Notes: generated by a model not told the origin, from the sequence alone. DNA of 64,000 bases from Caballeronia cordobensis (GCF_001544575.2 NZ_FCNY02000002.1:248001-312000), one strand, 5' to 3'. Shown: positions 9,852-17,569, numbered from the stretch's first letter. Program-made: numbers and translations.

Positions 9852-10340
9852 TCAGTGCAGCGGCTTACCCGCCGTCCGGCCGTGCGCGAACTGCCGGATC
9901 AGGCGCACGGTGTCGATATCCGACTCGCGATACGCCGATTTCACGATTTCCTGCGTCTGACGCTCGTCGGCGCTCGGATTCTCGTTCTCCGGCAGCGTCG
10001 TGCGATAGGTGAAGCGCAGGAAAAGCTGAAGCGCGTCGGGTTGCTCGATCGCCATCGTGAGCGAGCCGCCCACATACTCCGCGGTCGGCAGGATGTCATA
10101 ACGCACGCTCGAACCGGGCGTGAGCGTCACGCGGTCGCGCACGGTGGCCTGGCCGTAGTGCAGCTCGCGCTCCATCGTGTCGCCTTCGCGCGAAAGGATG
10201 TCGCAGCTATCCAGGCCGAGCACGAACAGCTGCGGCTGCTCGGCGCGCAGGACGAGGCCTTCCCACAACTGGTCGCGCGTGAGCGCTTCGACGAGCGGGT
10301 TGAGCGGATCGTTGATCTGGATCAGATGTTCGAAATTCAA
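9852..10340 (-). CDS. SRPBCC / DUF1857-family protein
   Basis: This is a 162-residue protein starting from TTG 10340, which has AAGGA about 10 bases upstream and begins with the conserved NFEHLIQIND segment. Upstream in-frame codons lie over the neighbouring gene and look non-coding. The family is a START/SRPBCC-like fold (DUF1857) that probably binds a small hydrophobic ligand. No catalytic residues are established. Its stop is about 80 bases from the hemP promoter region. It is likely co-transcribed with the OsmC-like gene just upstream. Confidence 0.65.
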   Translation of the reverse strand: MNFEHLIQINDPLNPLVEALTRDQLWEGLVLRAEQPQLFVLGLDSCDILSREGDTMERELHYGQATVRDRVTLTPGSSVRYDILPTAEYVGGSLTMAIEQPDALQLFLRFTYRTTLPENENPSADERQTQEIVKSAYRESDIDTVRLIRQFAHGRTAGKPLH

Positions 10341-10380
10341 GACGACGGTTTCCTTGGACGTTCGTGGTGCCCGCGATGCA

Positions 10381-10779
10381 TCACTGCTGAGTGAGCCCGG
10401 ACTCGATGCGGACTGCACCGGACAAGACCTTGTGCATCGGGCACGCATTGGCTATTTGCAATAGCCGTTCCCGCTGTTCGCCGGACAACTCGCCCGTGAG
10501 CGCGATGCGGCGTTCGATGTTCGTGCCGTCGGCGGTGCTCGTCATCGACAACTCGACGTGCACCGCTTCCAGCGGCCATTCCTTGCGCTTCGCGTACATC
10601 TTCAGCGTGATCGACGTACATGCGCCGAGGCTCGCGAGCAGCAGCGACGCCGGTTCCGGCCCCGTGTCGCCGCCGCCGATGCTGGCCGGTTCGTCGGCGA
10701 TCCACGAATGCGTGCCGTCGTCGAGACGGACTTGATAGTCGGTGCCGCCGATGCGGGCGCTCACGGAAGGTCCGGCCAT
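10381..10779 (-). CDS. OsmC-family peroxide-detoxifying protein
   Basis: This is a 132-residue OsmC/Ohr-like protein. It starts at ATG 10779 (MAGPSVSARI) with AAGGAG just upstream, and a longer reading frame is rejected for that reason. The two redox cysteines of the family are present, in LGACTSITLKM and NACPMHKVL. Such proteins reduce organic hydroperoxides with a thiol partner. The family is broad, so a specific OsmC or Ohr identity is not claimed. It is followed 40 bases later by the DUF1857 gene on the same strand. Confidence 0.85.
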   Translation of the reverse strand: MAGPSVSARIGGTDYQVRLDDGTHSWIADEPASIGGGDTGPEPASLLLASLGACTSITLKMYAKRKEWPLEAVHVELSMTSTADGTNIERRIALTGELSGEQRERLLQIANACPMHKVLSGAVRIESGLTQQ

Positions 10780-10936
10780 GCGTTGCTCCTTGTTCCTGTT
10801 GGACTGCGAAAATGACAAAGATGACGAGGATACGAAAGCGGTGCGGCTAGAACGGTCATTGTGACGTAATGTGTCCGTTCGTGCCGCACCGTTTCTGTGT
10901 TTTCGACCGCCGCCCGCGCGGTCAAGGCTCATGAGC

Positions 10937-11809
10937 CTAATGCGTGATCGTCCCCATCCGGCCGGCCTGATAGTCGACCACCGCCTGACGGATTTCGTCT
11001 TCGGTGTTCATGACGAACGGGCCGTAGCGCACGACCGGCTCCTTCAGCGGCACGCCGCCGATCAGCAGCAGTTCGACGGGTTCATCGCCGGCGGCGAGCG
11101 CGATCGTGTCGCTGTCATCGCGGAAAATCACCATCTGCTGGGCGCGCACCGGCTGGCGCTGCGGCCCGTAAAGCGCCGTGCCGGAAAGCGGATAGGCGAA
11201 CACGCGATAGTCGCGCGGCACGGCCAGATCGATCTTTGCGCCCGGCTTGAGCGTGAAGTGCTGATACAGAATCGGCGTGCGCGTCTCGATCGCGGCTTTC
11301 ACGCCGAGCGCTTCGCCCGCGATGACCTTCACGCTGACCTTGCCGTCCTCGCTCGTCGCAACGGGAATCCGCGCCGACGGAATCTCCTGATAATGCGGCG
11401 CGATCATCTTGTCGCGCTGCGGCAGATTCACCCACAGTTGCAGGCCATGCACGCGGCCGCCTTGGCGCGTGAATTCCTCCGCCGGCATTTCGCTGTGCAC
11501 GACGCCCGCGCCGGCGGTCATCCATTGCACGTCGCCGGGGCGCAGCGTGCCGGAGTGCCCGGCCGAGTCCTTGTGGCCGAATTCGCCTTCGAGCATGTAC
11601 GTGACGGTCTCGAAACCGCGATGCGGGTGATCGGGTGCGCCTTTCGCCTCGCCGGGCGCGTAGTCGGCGGGGCCCATCTCGTCGAGGAGCAGGAACGGAT
11701 CGAAGTCCATCAGAAGACGGGTCGGAAACGGGCGATGCACGACGAACCCGCCGCCTTCGACGGTGCGGGTCGCCGGGATGATGCGTTCGATACTGCGGCT
11801 GGTGGACAT
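10937..11809 (-). CDS. Pirin-family bicupin protein
   Basis: This is a 290-residue pirin. The metal-binding N-terminal cupin is visible in DHPHRGFETVTYMLEGEF, with a further His in HSEMPAEEF, and the C-terminal cupin follows. Bacterial pirins can act as quercetinases or bind regulatory partners. The ATG at 11809 has GAGG six bases upstream. The gene is divergent from a LysR regulator, the typical arrangement when that regulator controls it, so it is probably induced by an unknown aromatic or electrophile. Confidence 0.85.
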   Translation of the reverse strand: MSTSRSIERIIPATRTVEGGGFVVHRPFPTRLLMDFDPFLLLDEMGPADYAPGEAKGAPDHPHRGFETVTYMLEGEFGHKDSAGHSGTLRPGDVQWMTAGAGVVHSEMPAEEFTRQGGRVHGLQLWVNLPQRDKMIAPHYQEIPSARIPVATSEDGKVSVKVIAGEALGVKAAIETRTPILYQHFTLKPGAKIDLAVPRDYRVFAYPLSGTALYGPQRQPVRAQQMVIFRDDSDTIALAAGDEPVELLLIGGVPLKEPVVRYGPFVMNTEDEIRQAVVDYQAGRMGTITH

Positions 11810-11840
11810 GAGGCCTCGCTCCAGAATCGGAAAGTAAGGG

Positions 11841-11871
11841 AATAGCACTAAATTTGAAACACAGAGCTATT
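11841..11871. promoter_or_regulatory. Inverted repeat between pirin and LysR genes
   Basis: AATAGC (11841-11846) and GCTATT (11866-11871) form a 6-bp inverted repeat with a 19-base spacer. It lies in the AT-rich divergent intergenic region, about 100 bases before the LysR start and 35 before the pirin start. It is a possible operator for the LysR protein, but the half-sites are short. Confidence 0.25.
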
Positions 11872-11971
11872 ATATGGGCCGCATTTCGCCGTAAAAGAGC
11901 CTGCAGCGCAATGGATTGTCCCGCTGGCGATAACGAATCGCTGCACACTTCAGCGCCACATCGAGTAATAC

Positions 11972-12934
11972 ATGAAAGCCGACTCGCATGACCTGAACGA
12001 TCTGATGTACTTCTCGCACGTCGTCGAGCACGGCGGATTTTCGGCCGCGGAGCGCGTGCTCGGCATCTCGAAGTCGCGGCTCTCGAGGCGCGTGTCGGAA
12101 CTGGAGGCGTCGCTGGGCGTGCGGCTGTTGCAGCGCTCCACGCGCAAGCTCGCGCTCACCGAGGCCGGCCAGCTTTTCTACCAGCATTGCCAGGCGATGC
12201 TCGCCGAGGCGCAGGCGGCCGTCAACGTCGTGCAAAGCCTGCGCGATTCGCCGCGCGGCACCGTGCGCGTGAGCGTGCCGGTGACGATCGCGCAGACGTT
12301 TCTCTCCGCCGTGATGCCGGATTTCATGCACCGCTATCCGGAAGTGCGCATCGTGCTGCGCGTGACGAACCGGGTCGTCGATCTGTTCGAGGACGCCGTC
12401 GATGTCGCGTTGCGCGTGCGCTCGGAGCCGCCCGCGAGCTCGAACGTCGTCGCGCGGCCGCTGTGGCGCACGGAGCAGATGCTCGTCGCCGCGCCCTCGC
12501 TGCTCAGATCGAATGCGCCGCCGATGACGCCCGCCGAGCTCGCCCAGTACGACACGCTCGACACGCCCTCGGCGGACGGCCGCCATGTCTACCGGCTGAT
12601 CGCGCCCGATGGCACACGCCATGAATTCGAGCACGAGCCGCGCCTCGTCACCGCCGATCTCTCGATGATTCGCGAGGCCGTGATGCGCGGCGTCGGCATC
12701 GCGGCGTTGCCCGAGATGATGTACGGCGCGCCGTTGCGCTCGGGTCAGCTTTCGCCGGTCATGCCGGGCTGGACGTTTCCGTCGCCGCAACTGTACGCGG
12801 TGTTTTTATCGCGGCAGGGCATGGTCCCTGCAGTGCGCGCGTTCGTCGATTTTCTCGTCGAGTCGATCGGTAGCGGCCAGCGCTTTCCCGGAGAATGTCC
12901 TGTTCACGAAAAGCCGGAACGCGAAACAGTTTGA
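11972..12934 (+). CDS. LysR-family transcriptional regulator (divergent from pirin)
   Basis: This is a 320-residue LysR regulator. The N-terminal winged helix-turn-helix covers about residues 8-66 (FSAAERVLGISKSRLSRRVS, then LGVRLLQRSTRKLALTEAG). The periplasmic-binding-like effector domain starts around residue 95. The C-terminal tail beyond residue 300 is unusually long and charged. The neighbour on the other strand is a pirin, so control of that gene is likely. The effector is unknown. Confidence 0.88.
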   Translation: MKADSHDLNDLMYFSHVVEHGGFSAAERVLGISKSRLSRRVSELEASLGVRLLQRSTRKLALTEAGQLFYQHCQAMLAEAQAAVNVVQSLRDSPRGTVRVSVPVTIAQTFLSAVMPDFMHRYPEVRIVLRVTNRVVDLFEDAVDVALRVRSEPPASSNVVARPLWRTEQMLVAAPSLLRSNAPPMTPAELAQYDTLDTPSADGRHVYRLIAPDGTRHEFEHEPRLVTADLSMIREAVMRGVGIAALPEMMYGAPLRSGQLSPVMPGWTFPSPQLYAVFLSRQGMVPAVRAFVDFLVESIGSGQRFPGECPVHEKPERETV

Positions 12935-13052
12935 CCGCGCGGGCAGGGCTCATTGGCTTAAGACATTGAAGCGCGCGCTTGCGATGGTCAGATTCAATTG
13001 AAGCCCGAAAGTCGCGGCGGTATATTGAAGGCTCTTTCGCTAAGGAGCTCCT

Positions 13053-13172
13053 ATGCGAAAACTGACGGCTGCTCTGATAGTTAGCCTGATAGGGTTGATT
13101 GCGCTGTCCGTGTCGACCACGGCTGCCGCATGTGACGGGACTTCTGGTTCTGGCTATACGAACCCAAAGTGA
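13053..13172 (+). CDS. Small secreted peptide (39 aa), hypothetical
   Basis: The ATG at 13053 has TAAGGAG at a good distance. It encodes a basic start (MRKLTAAL), a hydrophobic core and an AAAC-type signal-peptidase or lipobox-like site, leaving a mature peptide of about 13 residues (CDGTSGSGYTNPK). It is too short to place in a family. Support comes from the strong ribosome binding site, the signal sequence and the terminator 33 bases after the stop. Confidence 0.5.
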   Translation: MRKLTAALIVSLIGLIALSVSTTAAACDGTSGSGYTNPK

Positions 13173-13205
13173 CCGCCTCGCCCGAATGCGCCGAGTGCGC
13201 ACGAA

Positions 13206-13237
13206 AAAAGGCCTTCATCTGGCGATGAAGGCCTTTT
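13206..13237. terminator. Bidirectional terminator, partly duplicated
   Basis: A perfect 14-bp stem (13206-13219 / 13224-13237) closes the loop TGGC, flanked by A and T runs. Its right half, from TCTGGCGATG to ACTTTGG, is repeated 45 bases further on (13263-13289) with one mismatch. The second copy cannot form the hairpin alone. Confidence 0.8.
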
Positions 13238-13289
13238 ACTTTGGAGCGCCCTGGAGGGCTTGTCTGGCGATGCAGGCCTTTTACTTTGG
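13218..13289. repeat. 45-bp direct repeat of terminator arm
   Basis: Bases 13218-13244 recur at 13263-13289 with one difference (GATGAAGG versus GATGCAGG). The spacing is 45 bases and the following bases remain similar (AGCGCC / GCGCCC). It looks like a local tandem duplication that copied one arm of the terminator. Confidence 0.7.
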
Positions 13290-13327
13290 GCGCCCGGAAG
13301 AGGGCGCTTCGAGCTGTAGCCTGCGCG

Positions 13328-13750
13328 TTACTTGCCGTTCTTCGGCTCGGTGACGAAACCGATCTTCGTCAATCCGCCCGACTGCGCCGCCGACATCAGA
13401 TCGGCGACCTTCTCATACGCCACCTGACGATCCGCGCGCAGATGGATTTCCGGCTGCGGATTCTGCTGCGCCGCCTGCGCGATGCGCGCGTTGAGCGTCG
13501 CTTCGTCGATCGGCTGATCGTCCCACAGCGTCGTGCCGTCGGCCTTGATCGCGATGTTCACATGCGCGGGCTTCTCGTCCTGCGGCTGGCTGCTGGCGTG
13601 CGGCAGGTCGATCTTCACCGCGTGATGCATGGCGGGAATCGTGACGAGAAAGATGATCAGGAGAACCAGCATGACGTCGACGAGCGGCGTCATGTTGATC
13701 TCGCTCATCATGCCGTCGTCTTCATCGCCGGCGAAAGGGCTCATGGCCAT
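13328..13750 (-). CDS. exbD: Biopolymer transport protein ExbD
   Basis: This is a 140-residue inner-membrane protein with one N-terminal transmembrane helix (PLVDVMLVLLIIFLVTIP) carrying the proton-path Asp in LVDV, followed by a periplasmic domain. With ExbB it uses the proton gradient to energise TonB. It is the last gene of the tonB-exbB-exbD run on the - strand, 18 bases after exbB. Confidence 0.93.
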   Translation of the reverse strand: MAMSPFAGDEDDGMMSEINMTPLVDVMLVLLIIFLVTIPAMHHAVKIDLPHASSQPQDEKPAHVNIAIKADGTTLWDDQPIDEATLNARIAQAAQQNPQPEIHLRADRQVAYEKVADLMSAAQSGGLTKIGFVTEPKNGK

Positions 13751-13768
13751 GTTGCGACCTCCCTTCGC

Positions 13769-14527
13769 TTACGACGACGCGGACGCGCGCGTCGCGAGAC
13801 GCAGGCTGTCGGCGTTGCCGTTCTTCGAGGGGCGGGTCGCCGAGTTGAGCTTGGCGCCGGTGACGAAGAAGGCGTGCAGGCCGTGCGCGAAGCGGTTCAG
13901 CTTCGTGACGATGCCCTTGTTCGCGCGGGTGAGGGCGTTGTAGCCGAGCACCGCCGGAATCGCGACGAAAAGGCCGAACGCGGTCATGATCAGCGATTCG
14001 CCGACGGGACCGGCAACCTGATCGATCGACGTCTGGCCGGTCGCGCCGATGGTCAAGAGCGCATGATAGATGCCCCACACCGTGCCGAAGAGGCCGACGA
14101 ACGGCGAGGTGGAACCGATCGACGCGAGCACCGCGAGGCCCGATTGCATGCGGCCGACGCCTTCGTCCATCACGTCCTTCAGGCAGCGCGTGATCCAGTC
14201 CGACACGTCCATGCGGTCGTGCAGATGCGGCTGCGTCTGCGTGTGGTGCTCGGCCGCTTCCTGGCCGGCGAGCGCGAGCGCGAGGAACGGGTTGTCCGCC
14301 GGGCTCGACGACTTGCTGCCGAGCTTCTTGATGCCGTCGTTGAAATCGTCGGAGTGCCAGAACGCCTGCTCGGCGTTCTTGGTCAGGCGCTTCAGGCGCA
14401 CGACGTTCCACGCCTTCACGACGATCACCGTCCACGAAAGCACCGACATGATGACGAGCGCGAGCGCGATGCCCCGCGTCACGAAGTCGCCTTGCGCCCA
14501 GACGTGCGCAATCCCGTAGTTTTCCAT
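13769..14527 (-). CDS. exbB: Biopolymer transport protein ExbB
   Basis: This is a 252-residue MotA/TolQ/ExbB-family proton channel with three transmembrane segments, including the conserved GLFGTVWGIYHAL helix and a C-terminal GPVGESLIMTAFGLFVAIPA helix. It forms the stator pentamer around ExbD and drives TonB. It lies 27 bases downstream of tonB on the same strand. Confidence 0.93.
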   Translation of the reverse strand: MENYGIAHVWAQGDFVTRGIALALVIMSVLSWTVIVVKAWNVVRLKRLTKNAEQAFWHSDDFNDGIKKLGSKSSSPADNPFLALALAGQEAAEHHTQTQPHLHDRMDVSDWITRCLKDVMDEGVGRMQSGLAVLASIGSTSPFVGLFGTVWGIYHALLTIGATGQTSIDQVAGPVGESLIMTAFGLFVAIPAVLGYNALTRANKGIVTKLNRFAHGLHAFFVTGAKLNSATRPSKNGNADSLRLATRASASS

Positions 14528-14554
14528 TTCTCTTTCCTTGTATCTAAAAAACGA

Positions 14555-15286
14555 TCAGTCGTTCAGACTGAAAACAAACGGCACCGTGGCGGTCGCGCGG
14601 ATCGCTTCGCCATTTTCCTTGTACGGGCTGCACGCGCTGCCACGCACGGCGTCGAGCGCCGCGTCGTCGAGGCGCGACGAACCGCTGCTTTTTTGCAGCG
14701 TGACGTTCTCGATTTTGCCCGACAGGCCCACCGTCAGACGGATCACGGCCGTGCCGGTTTCGCCGCGGCGCTTCGCCATTGCCGGATAGTCTGGCTGCGC
14801 GATGTTACAACTCAGATGCGCGACGTTCTTCGGCGCGGCGAGATCCATGCTCGGTTTGCCGATAGCGGGCGCCGCCGGTGGCGGGGCGGGCTGCGGCGGA
14901 GCGGGCGGCGTGGGTTCGGGCGCGGGGGCGGCGATCTGCGACGGCGCCTCGGTCACCGGCATCGGCGTGGGCTTCGGCTCGATTTTCGGTTTGACCTTCG
15001 GCTTGGGCTGCGGCTTCGGAACGGGCTGCGGCACCGGCTTGGGCGGCGGCGGCGTTTCCACCGCGACCGGCTGCGGCGCGGGCTGCGGCGTTTCGCTGAT
15101 CAGTTGCGCGGTGATCGATTTCGCTTCGATCGGGCGCGGCAACGGCTCGTTGCGCAGGGTCAGCGCGGCGCCCAGCAACGCGACGTGAATCGCGACGACA
15201 GCGGCGCACGCCGCGATCACGCGCGGATTGCCGTTGGATGCCTGCGCCGTCTGGAATACGGCGGTAGTAGTGGTCGGGGACTGCAT
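14555..15286 (-). CDS. tonB: Energy transducer TonB
   Basis: This is a 243-residue TonB. It has an N-terminal anchor helix (residues about 22-44, with an HVALLGAAL-type motif containing the conserved His), a long Pro/Lys then Pro/Glu/Ala-rich spacer (about 60-145), and a C-terminal domain from about residue 160 with YPAMAKRRGETG and TVGLSG. It carries proton-motive energy to outer-membrane siderophore and heme receptors. It is transcribed with exbB and exbD. Confidence 0.93.
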   Translation of the reverse strand: MQSPTTTTAVFQTAQASNGNPRVIAACAAVVAIHVALLGAALTLRNEPLPRPIEAKSITAQLISETPQPAPQPVAVETPPPPKPVPQPVPKPQPKPKVKPKIEPKPTPMPVTEAPSQIAAPAPEPTPPAPPQPAPPPAAPAIGKPSMDLAAPKNVAHLSCNIAQPDYPAMAKRRGETGTAVIRLTVGLSGKIENVTLQKSSGSSRLDDAALDAVRGSACSPYKENGEAIRATATVPFVFSLND

Positions 15287-15380
15287 TGTTATTGGCTGCT
15301 TGCGGTGCTGCGCGGGTTGTTGCTGGAGACGCTGCGGTCCAACGACTGCACGAGTTCGGCGCGGAAGAAACCAGACGACG

Positions 15381-15443
15381 TCATTTTCGGAAAATAAGCA
15401 GGGAGATAAACAGGGTGGTCACAAAACCGATCAGCAATTCCAT
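15381..15443 (-). CDS. Candidate 20-residue membrane peptide upstream of tonB
   Basis: On the - strand, ATG at 15443 follows GGAGGG at 5 bases. The 20 codons encode MELLIGFVTTLF then ISLLIFRK, followed by TGA. That is one hydrophobic helix with a basic C-terminus. It lies between bfd and tonB in the same orientation, about 95 bases before tonB. It is too short for any family claim. The good ribosome site, all-hydrophobic composition and operon position support translation, but chance cannot be excluded. Confidence 0.45.
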   Translation of the reverse strand: MELLIGFVTTLFISLLIFRK

Positions 15444-15606
15444 TTTTCCCTCCAGGGATAAGGGGTTGCGCGGCTGGCTAGAAGTGACCGGAAGAGCGAA
15501 GGTAACTTGGCTTGCTGGAGGCGATCAAACGATCCGACAGCGAGAGCGGCAGCGGGCGCCGTCGGTTGAGCGCGGATGCGGTGTTGCCCGCTCCGCGCGG
15601 GATGCT

Positions 15607-15843
15607 TCAGGCAGCCTGGCGTTCGTAGAACGTGAGCGGCGCGACCATCTCGCGATGCTCGACGCCGCAGCGCGACGCACAGACGCCGCTTTGCAACATC
15701 ACGTCGCGCACGCTCGATTCACACTTGCCGCAGCACAGCGCCACGCCGAGCTCGAATTGCAGTTCGTCGAAGGAATCCATTCCATCGGCGATGGCGGCTC
15801 GGATCTTGCGGTCGGACACTGATTTGCAGACACAGACAATCAT
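15607..15843 (-). CDS. bfd: Bacterioferritin-associated ferredoxin Bfd
   Basis: This is a 78-residue [2Fe-2S] protein that reduces bacterioferritin to mobilise stored iron. The cluster ligands sit in CVC (Cys4, Cys6) and CCGKC (Cys38, Cys41), the normal spacing. The C-terminal extension after residue about 55 is longer than in E. coli and contains two more Cys. The gene has a strong Fur-type promoter and is near bfr (1.05 kb away) but not in its operon. Confidence 0.93.
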   Translation of the reverse strand: MIVCVCKSVSDRKIRAAIADGMDSFDELQFELGVALCCGKCESSVRDVMLQSGVCASRCGVEHREMVAPLTFYERQAA

Positions 15844-15866
15844 GATCGTTCGCGATAGCTAGCGTT

Positions 15867-15905
15867 AATGCGAATTATTATCATTCTAGATTGCTGCGTT
15901 TGCAA
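15867..15905 (-). promoter_or_regulatory. bfd promoter with Fur box
   Basis: On the - strand, TTGCAA (-35, + 15900-15905) and GATAAT (-10, + 15877-15882) are 17 bases apart. A Fur-like 19-mer covers the -10 (+ 15867-15885, AATGCGAATTATTATCATT). On the - strand it reads AATGATAATAATTCGCATT, 12 of 16 matches to the overlapping part of the E. coli consensus. Iron-repressed bfd is common in this group. Confidence 0.65.
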
Positions 15906-15977
15906 GCGGGGCTCGGTGTTTTTTGTAACAGAGCGCGCGAGTTAGCGAGTTTATTGCTAGGGAGCCTTGTCTGGCGG

Positions 15978-16009
15978 GCGAAAGCGCACGACGCACGAGG
16001 CGCTTTCGC
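15978..16009. repeat. Inverted repeat downstream of murI
   Basis: A perfect 10-bp inverted repeat (GCGAAAGCGC at 15978-15987, GCGCTTTCGC at 16000-16009) closes a 12-base loop. On the - strand it follows murI but has no T-run, so it may stabilise the 3' end or be a weak terminator. Confidence 0.4.
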
Positions 16010-16020
16010 GAGAGAAACCC

Positions 16021-16884
16021 TCAGACGATGTCGGGTTCAGGCAGGCGCGCGCGGCGCGAACGGATGTCGACGTGCTCCACGGGAGCGTCGATCTGGAGGA
16101 GGGAGGCGGCGAGCTGGCGCTGCGATTCGCCATCGGCGGTGGAGCAAAAGCGCGGCAGCGTGTCCGGCTGCGCGGTGTTCCTGAGCGCGTGGGCGTCGAG
16201 CAGGCGTTCGAGTTGCCGCGCGATCGCGACGCTCGTATCGACGATCTGCAGCCGCTCGCCGGCAATTTGGCGAATCGCGCGATCCAGAAACGGGTAGTGC
16301 GTGCAGCCGAGCACGAGCGTGTCGGCGTTGGCGTCGAGCATCGGCGCGAGATAGCTTTCGAGCAGCGCCATGAGCGCGGGCGACGACGTGTCGCATCGCT
16401 CGACCGCCTGAACCAGCCCGTGTCCCGCCTGACAGATGAAGCGGCAGTCGCCCGCGTAGCGGTCGAGCAGCGACTGGAATCGTGCGGAACGCAGCGTCAC
16501 GGCCGTGGCCAGCACGCCGACCACGCGCGATTTCGACACCGCCGCCGCCGGCTTCACACCAGGCTCCACGCCGACGAGCGGAATCGGCAGCCGCTCGCGC
16601 ACGAGCGCGATCGACTGCGCGGTCGCCGTATTGCACGCGACGACGAGCGCCTTCGCCCCCTGTCCGACGAGCCATTCGCCGATTGCCATCGTGCGGTCGA
16701 CGATGAAATCGTCGTCGCGTTCGCCATAGGGCGCATGAAGGGAATCGGCGACGTAGATCAGCCGCTCGCGCGGCAGCGTCGCGCGCACGGCGCGCAGCAC
16801 CGACAGGCCGCCCAGGCCGGAGTCGAAAATGCCGACCGGCGCGCTCGCGTCGGGAATCATCGGGGAAACCGCCGTCACGGACAT
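16021..16884 (-). CDS. murI: Glutamate racemase
   Basis: This is a 287-residue cofactor-independent racemase that makes D-glutamate for peptidoglycan. The catalytic cysteines are in VACNTATA and LGCTHYPFLD, and the N-terminal FDSGLGGLSVL motif is present. It lies 8 bases downstream of bfr on the same strand and is likely co-transcribed with it, a notable pairing of cell-wall and iron-storage genes. Internal Met codons are possible starts but ATG 16884 is the best-supported full-length form. Confidence 0.93.
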   Translation of the reverse strand: MSVTAVSPMIPDASAPVGIFDSGLGGLSVLRAVRATLPRERLIYVADSLHAPYGERDDDFIVDRTMAIGEWLVGQGAKALVVACNTATAQSIALVRERLPIPLVGVEPGVKPAAAVSKSRVVGVLATAVTLRSARFQSLLDRYAGDCRFICQAGHGLVQAVERCDTSSPALMALLESYLAPMLDANADTLVLGCTHYPFLDRAIRQIAGERLQIVDTSVAIARQLERLLDAHALRNTAQPDTLPRFCSTADGESQRQLAASLLQIDAPVEHVDIRSRRARLPEPDIV

Positions 16885-16892
16885 CGAACGGC

Positions 16893-17369
16893 TTATTCGT
16901 GGTCGCCCATCATGGTCTGCTGATAATTCTGGATGCCGACCTTGTCGATCAGATCGAGCTGCGTTTCCAGCCAGTCGATGTGCTCTTCGGTGTCGTGCAG
17001 GATCTTTTCGAAGATCTCGCGCGAAACGAAGTCACGCACGGACTCGCAGTACGCGATCGCTTCCTTGCAGGTCGACTGGGAGATCTGTTCGAGCTTCAGA
17101 TCGCACTCGAGAATTTCCTTCGTCTCTTCGCCGATCAGCAGCTTGTGCAGATCCTGCAGGTTCGGCAGGCCGTCGAGCATGAATACGCGCTGAATAAGCC
17201 AGTCGGCATGCTTCATCTCGCCGATCGATTCGTCATACTCGTGTTTGTTCAGCTTTTCGAGGCCCCAGTGCTGATACATCCGGGCGTGCAGGAAGTACTG
17301 ATTGATCGCGGTCAGTTCGTTTTTCAACTGAGCGTTCAGAAATTCGATGACCTTTGCGTCGCCTTGCAT
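16893..17369 (-). CDS. bfr: Bacterioferritin
   Basis: This is a 158-residue subunit of the 24-mer heme-containing iron store. The heme ligand Met52 in GEMKHADW is present. Diiron residues Glu18, Glu51, His54, Glu94 and His130 align with E. coli Bfr. At position 127 E. coli has Glu, but here the DNA reads GAC ACC GAA GAG CAC, so Thr127 takes the place of one iron ligand (motif DTEEHIDWLE). Bfr oxidises Fe2+ and stores ferric mineral, and Bfd releases it. A clear promoter lies upstream. Confidence 0.93.
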   Translation of the reverse strand: MQGDAKVIEFLNAQLKNELTAINQYFLHARMYQHWGLEKLNKHEYDESIGEMKHADWLIQRVFMLDGLPNLQDLHKLLIGEETKEILECDLKLEQISQSTCKEAIAYCESVRDFVSREIFEKILHDTEEHIDWLETQLDLIDKVGIQNYQQTMMGDHE

Positions 17370-17404
17370 GATTGTTCCTTGTTGTAACGTGGGGCACTGA
17401 GGGA

Positions 17405-17437
17405 AAGATAAACCTTGAGCGTGACAATGCCAAGGTT
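17405..17437 (-). promoter_or_regulatory. bfr promoter with inverted repeat
   Basis: On the - strand, TTGGCA (-35, + 17428-17433) and TATCTT (-10, + 17405-17410) are 17 bases apart. The inverted repeat AACCTTG (+ 17411-17417) / CAAGGTT (+ 17431-17437), spacer 13, overlaps both ends of the spacer. That placement resembles operators bound between -35 and -10. The regulator is unknown. Confidence 0.5.
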
Positions 17438-17507
17438 GAGAGGAAATTCTTTATTCCAGACGAAACTGAGAATGAAAATGCTTCTCGAATAGCGCCTTCG
17501 CAAAGAA

Positions 17508-17534
17508 AAGAGCCGGGCAGTGTGCCCGGCTCTT
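17508..17534 (-). terminator. Terminator of fumA
   Basis: A perfect 12-bp stem (17508-17519 / 17523-17534) has the 3-base loop GTG. On the - strand it is followed by TTTTCTTTG. It ends fumarase transcription before the bfr promoter. Confidence 0.85.
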
Positions 17535-17569
17535 CGTCTCTAGCGTTATAAACCGCTATTGAATTCGCT

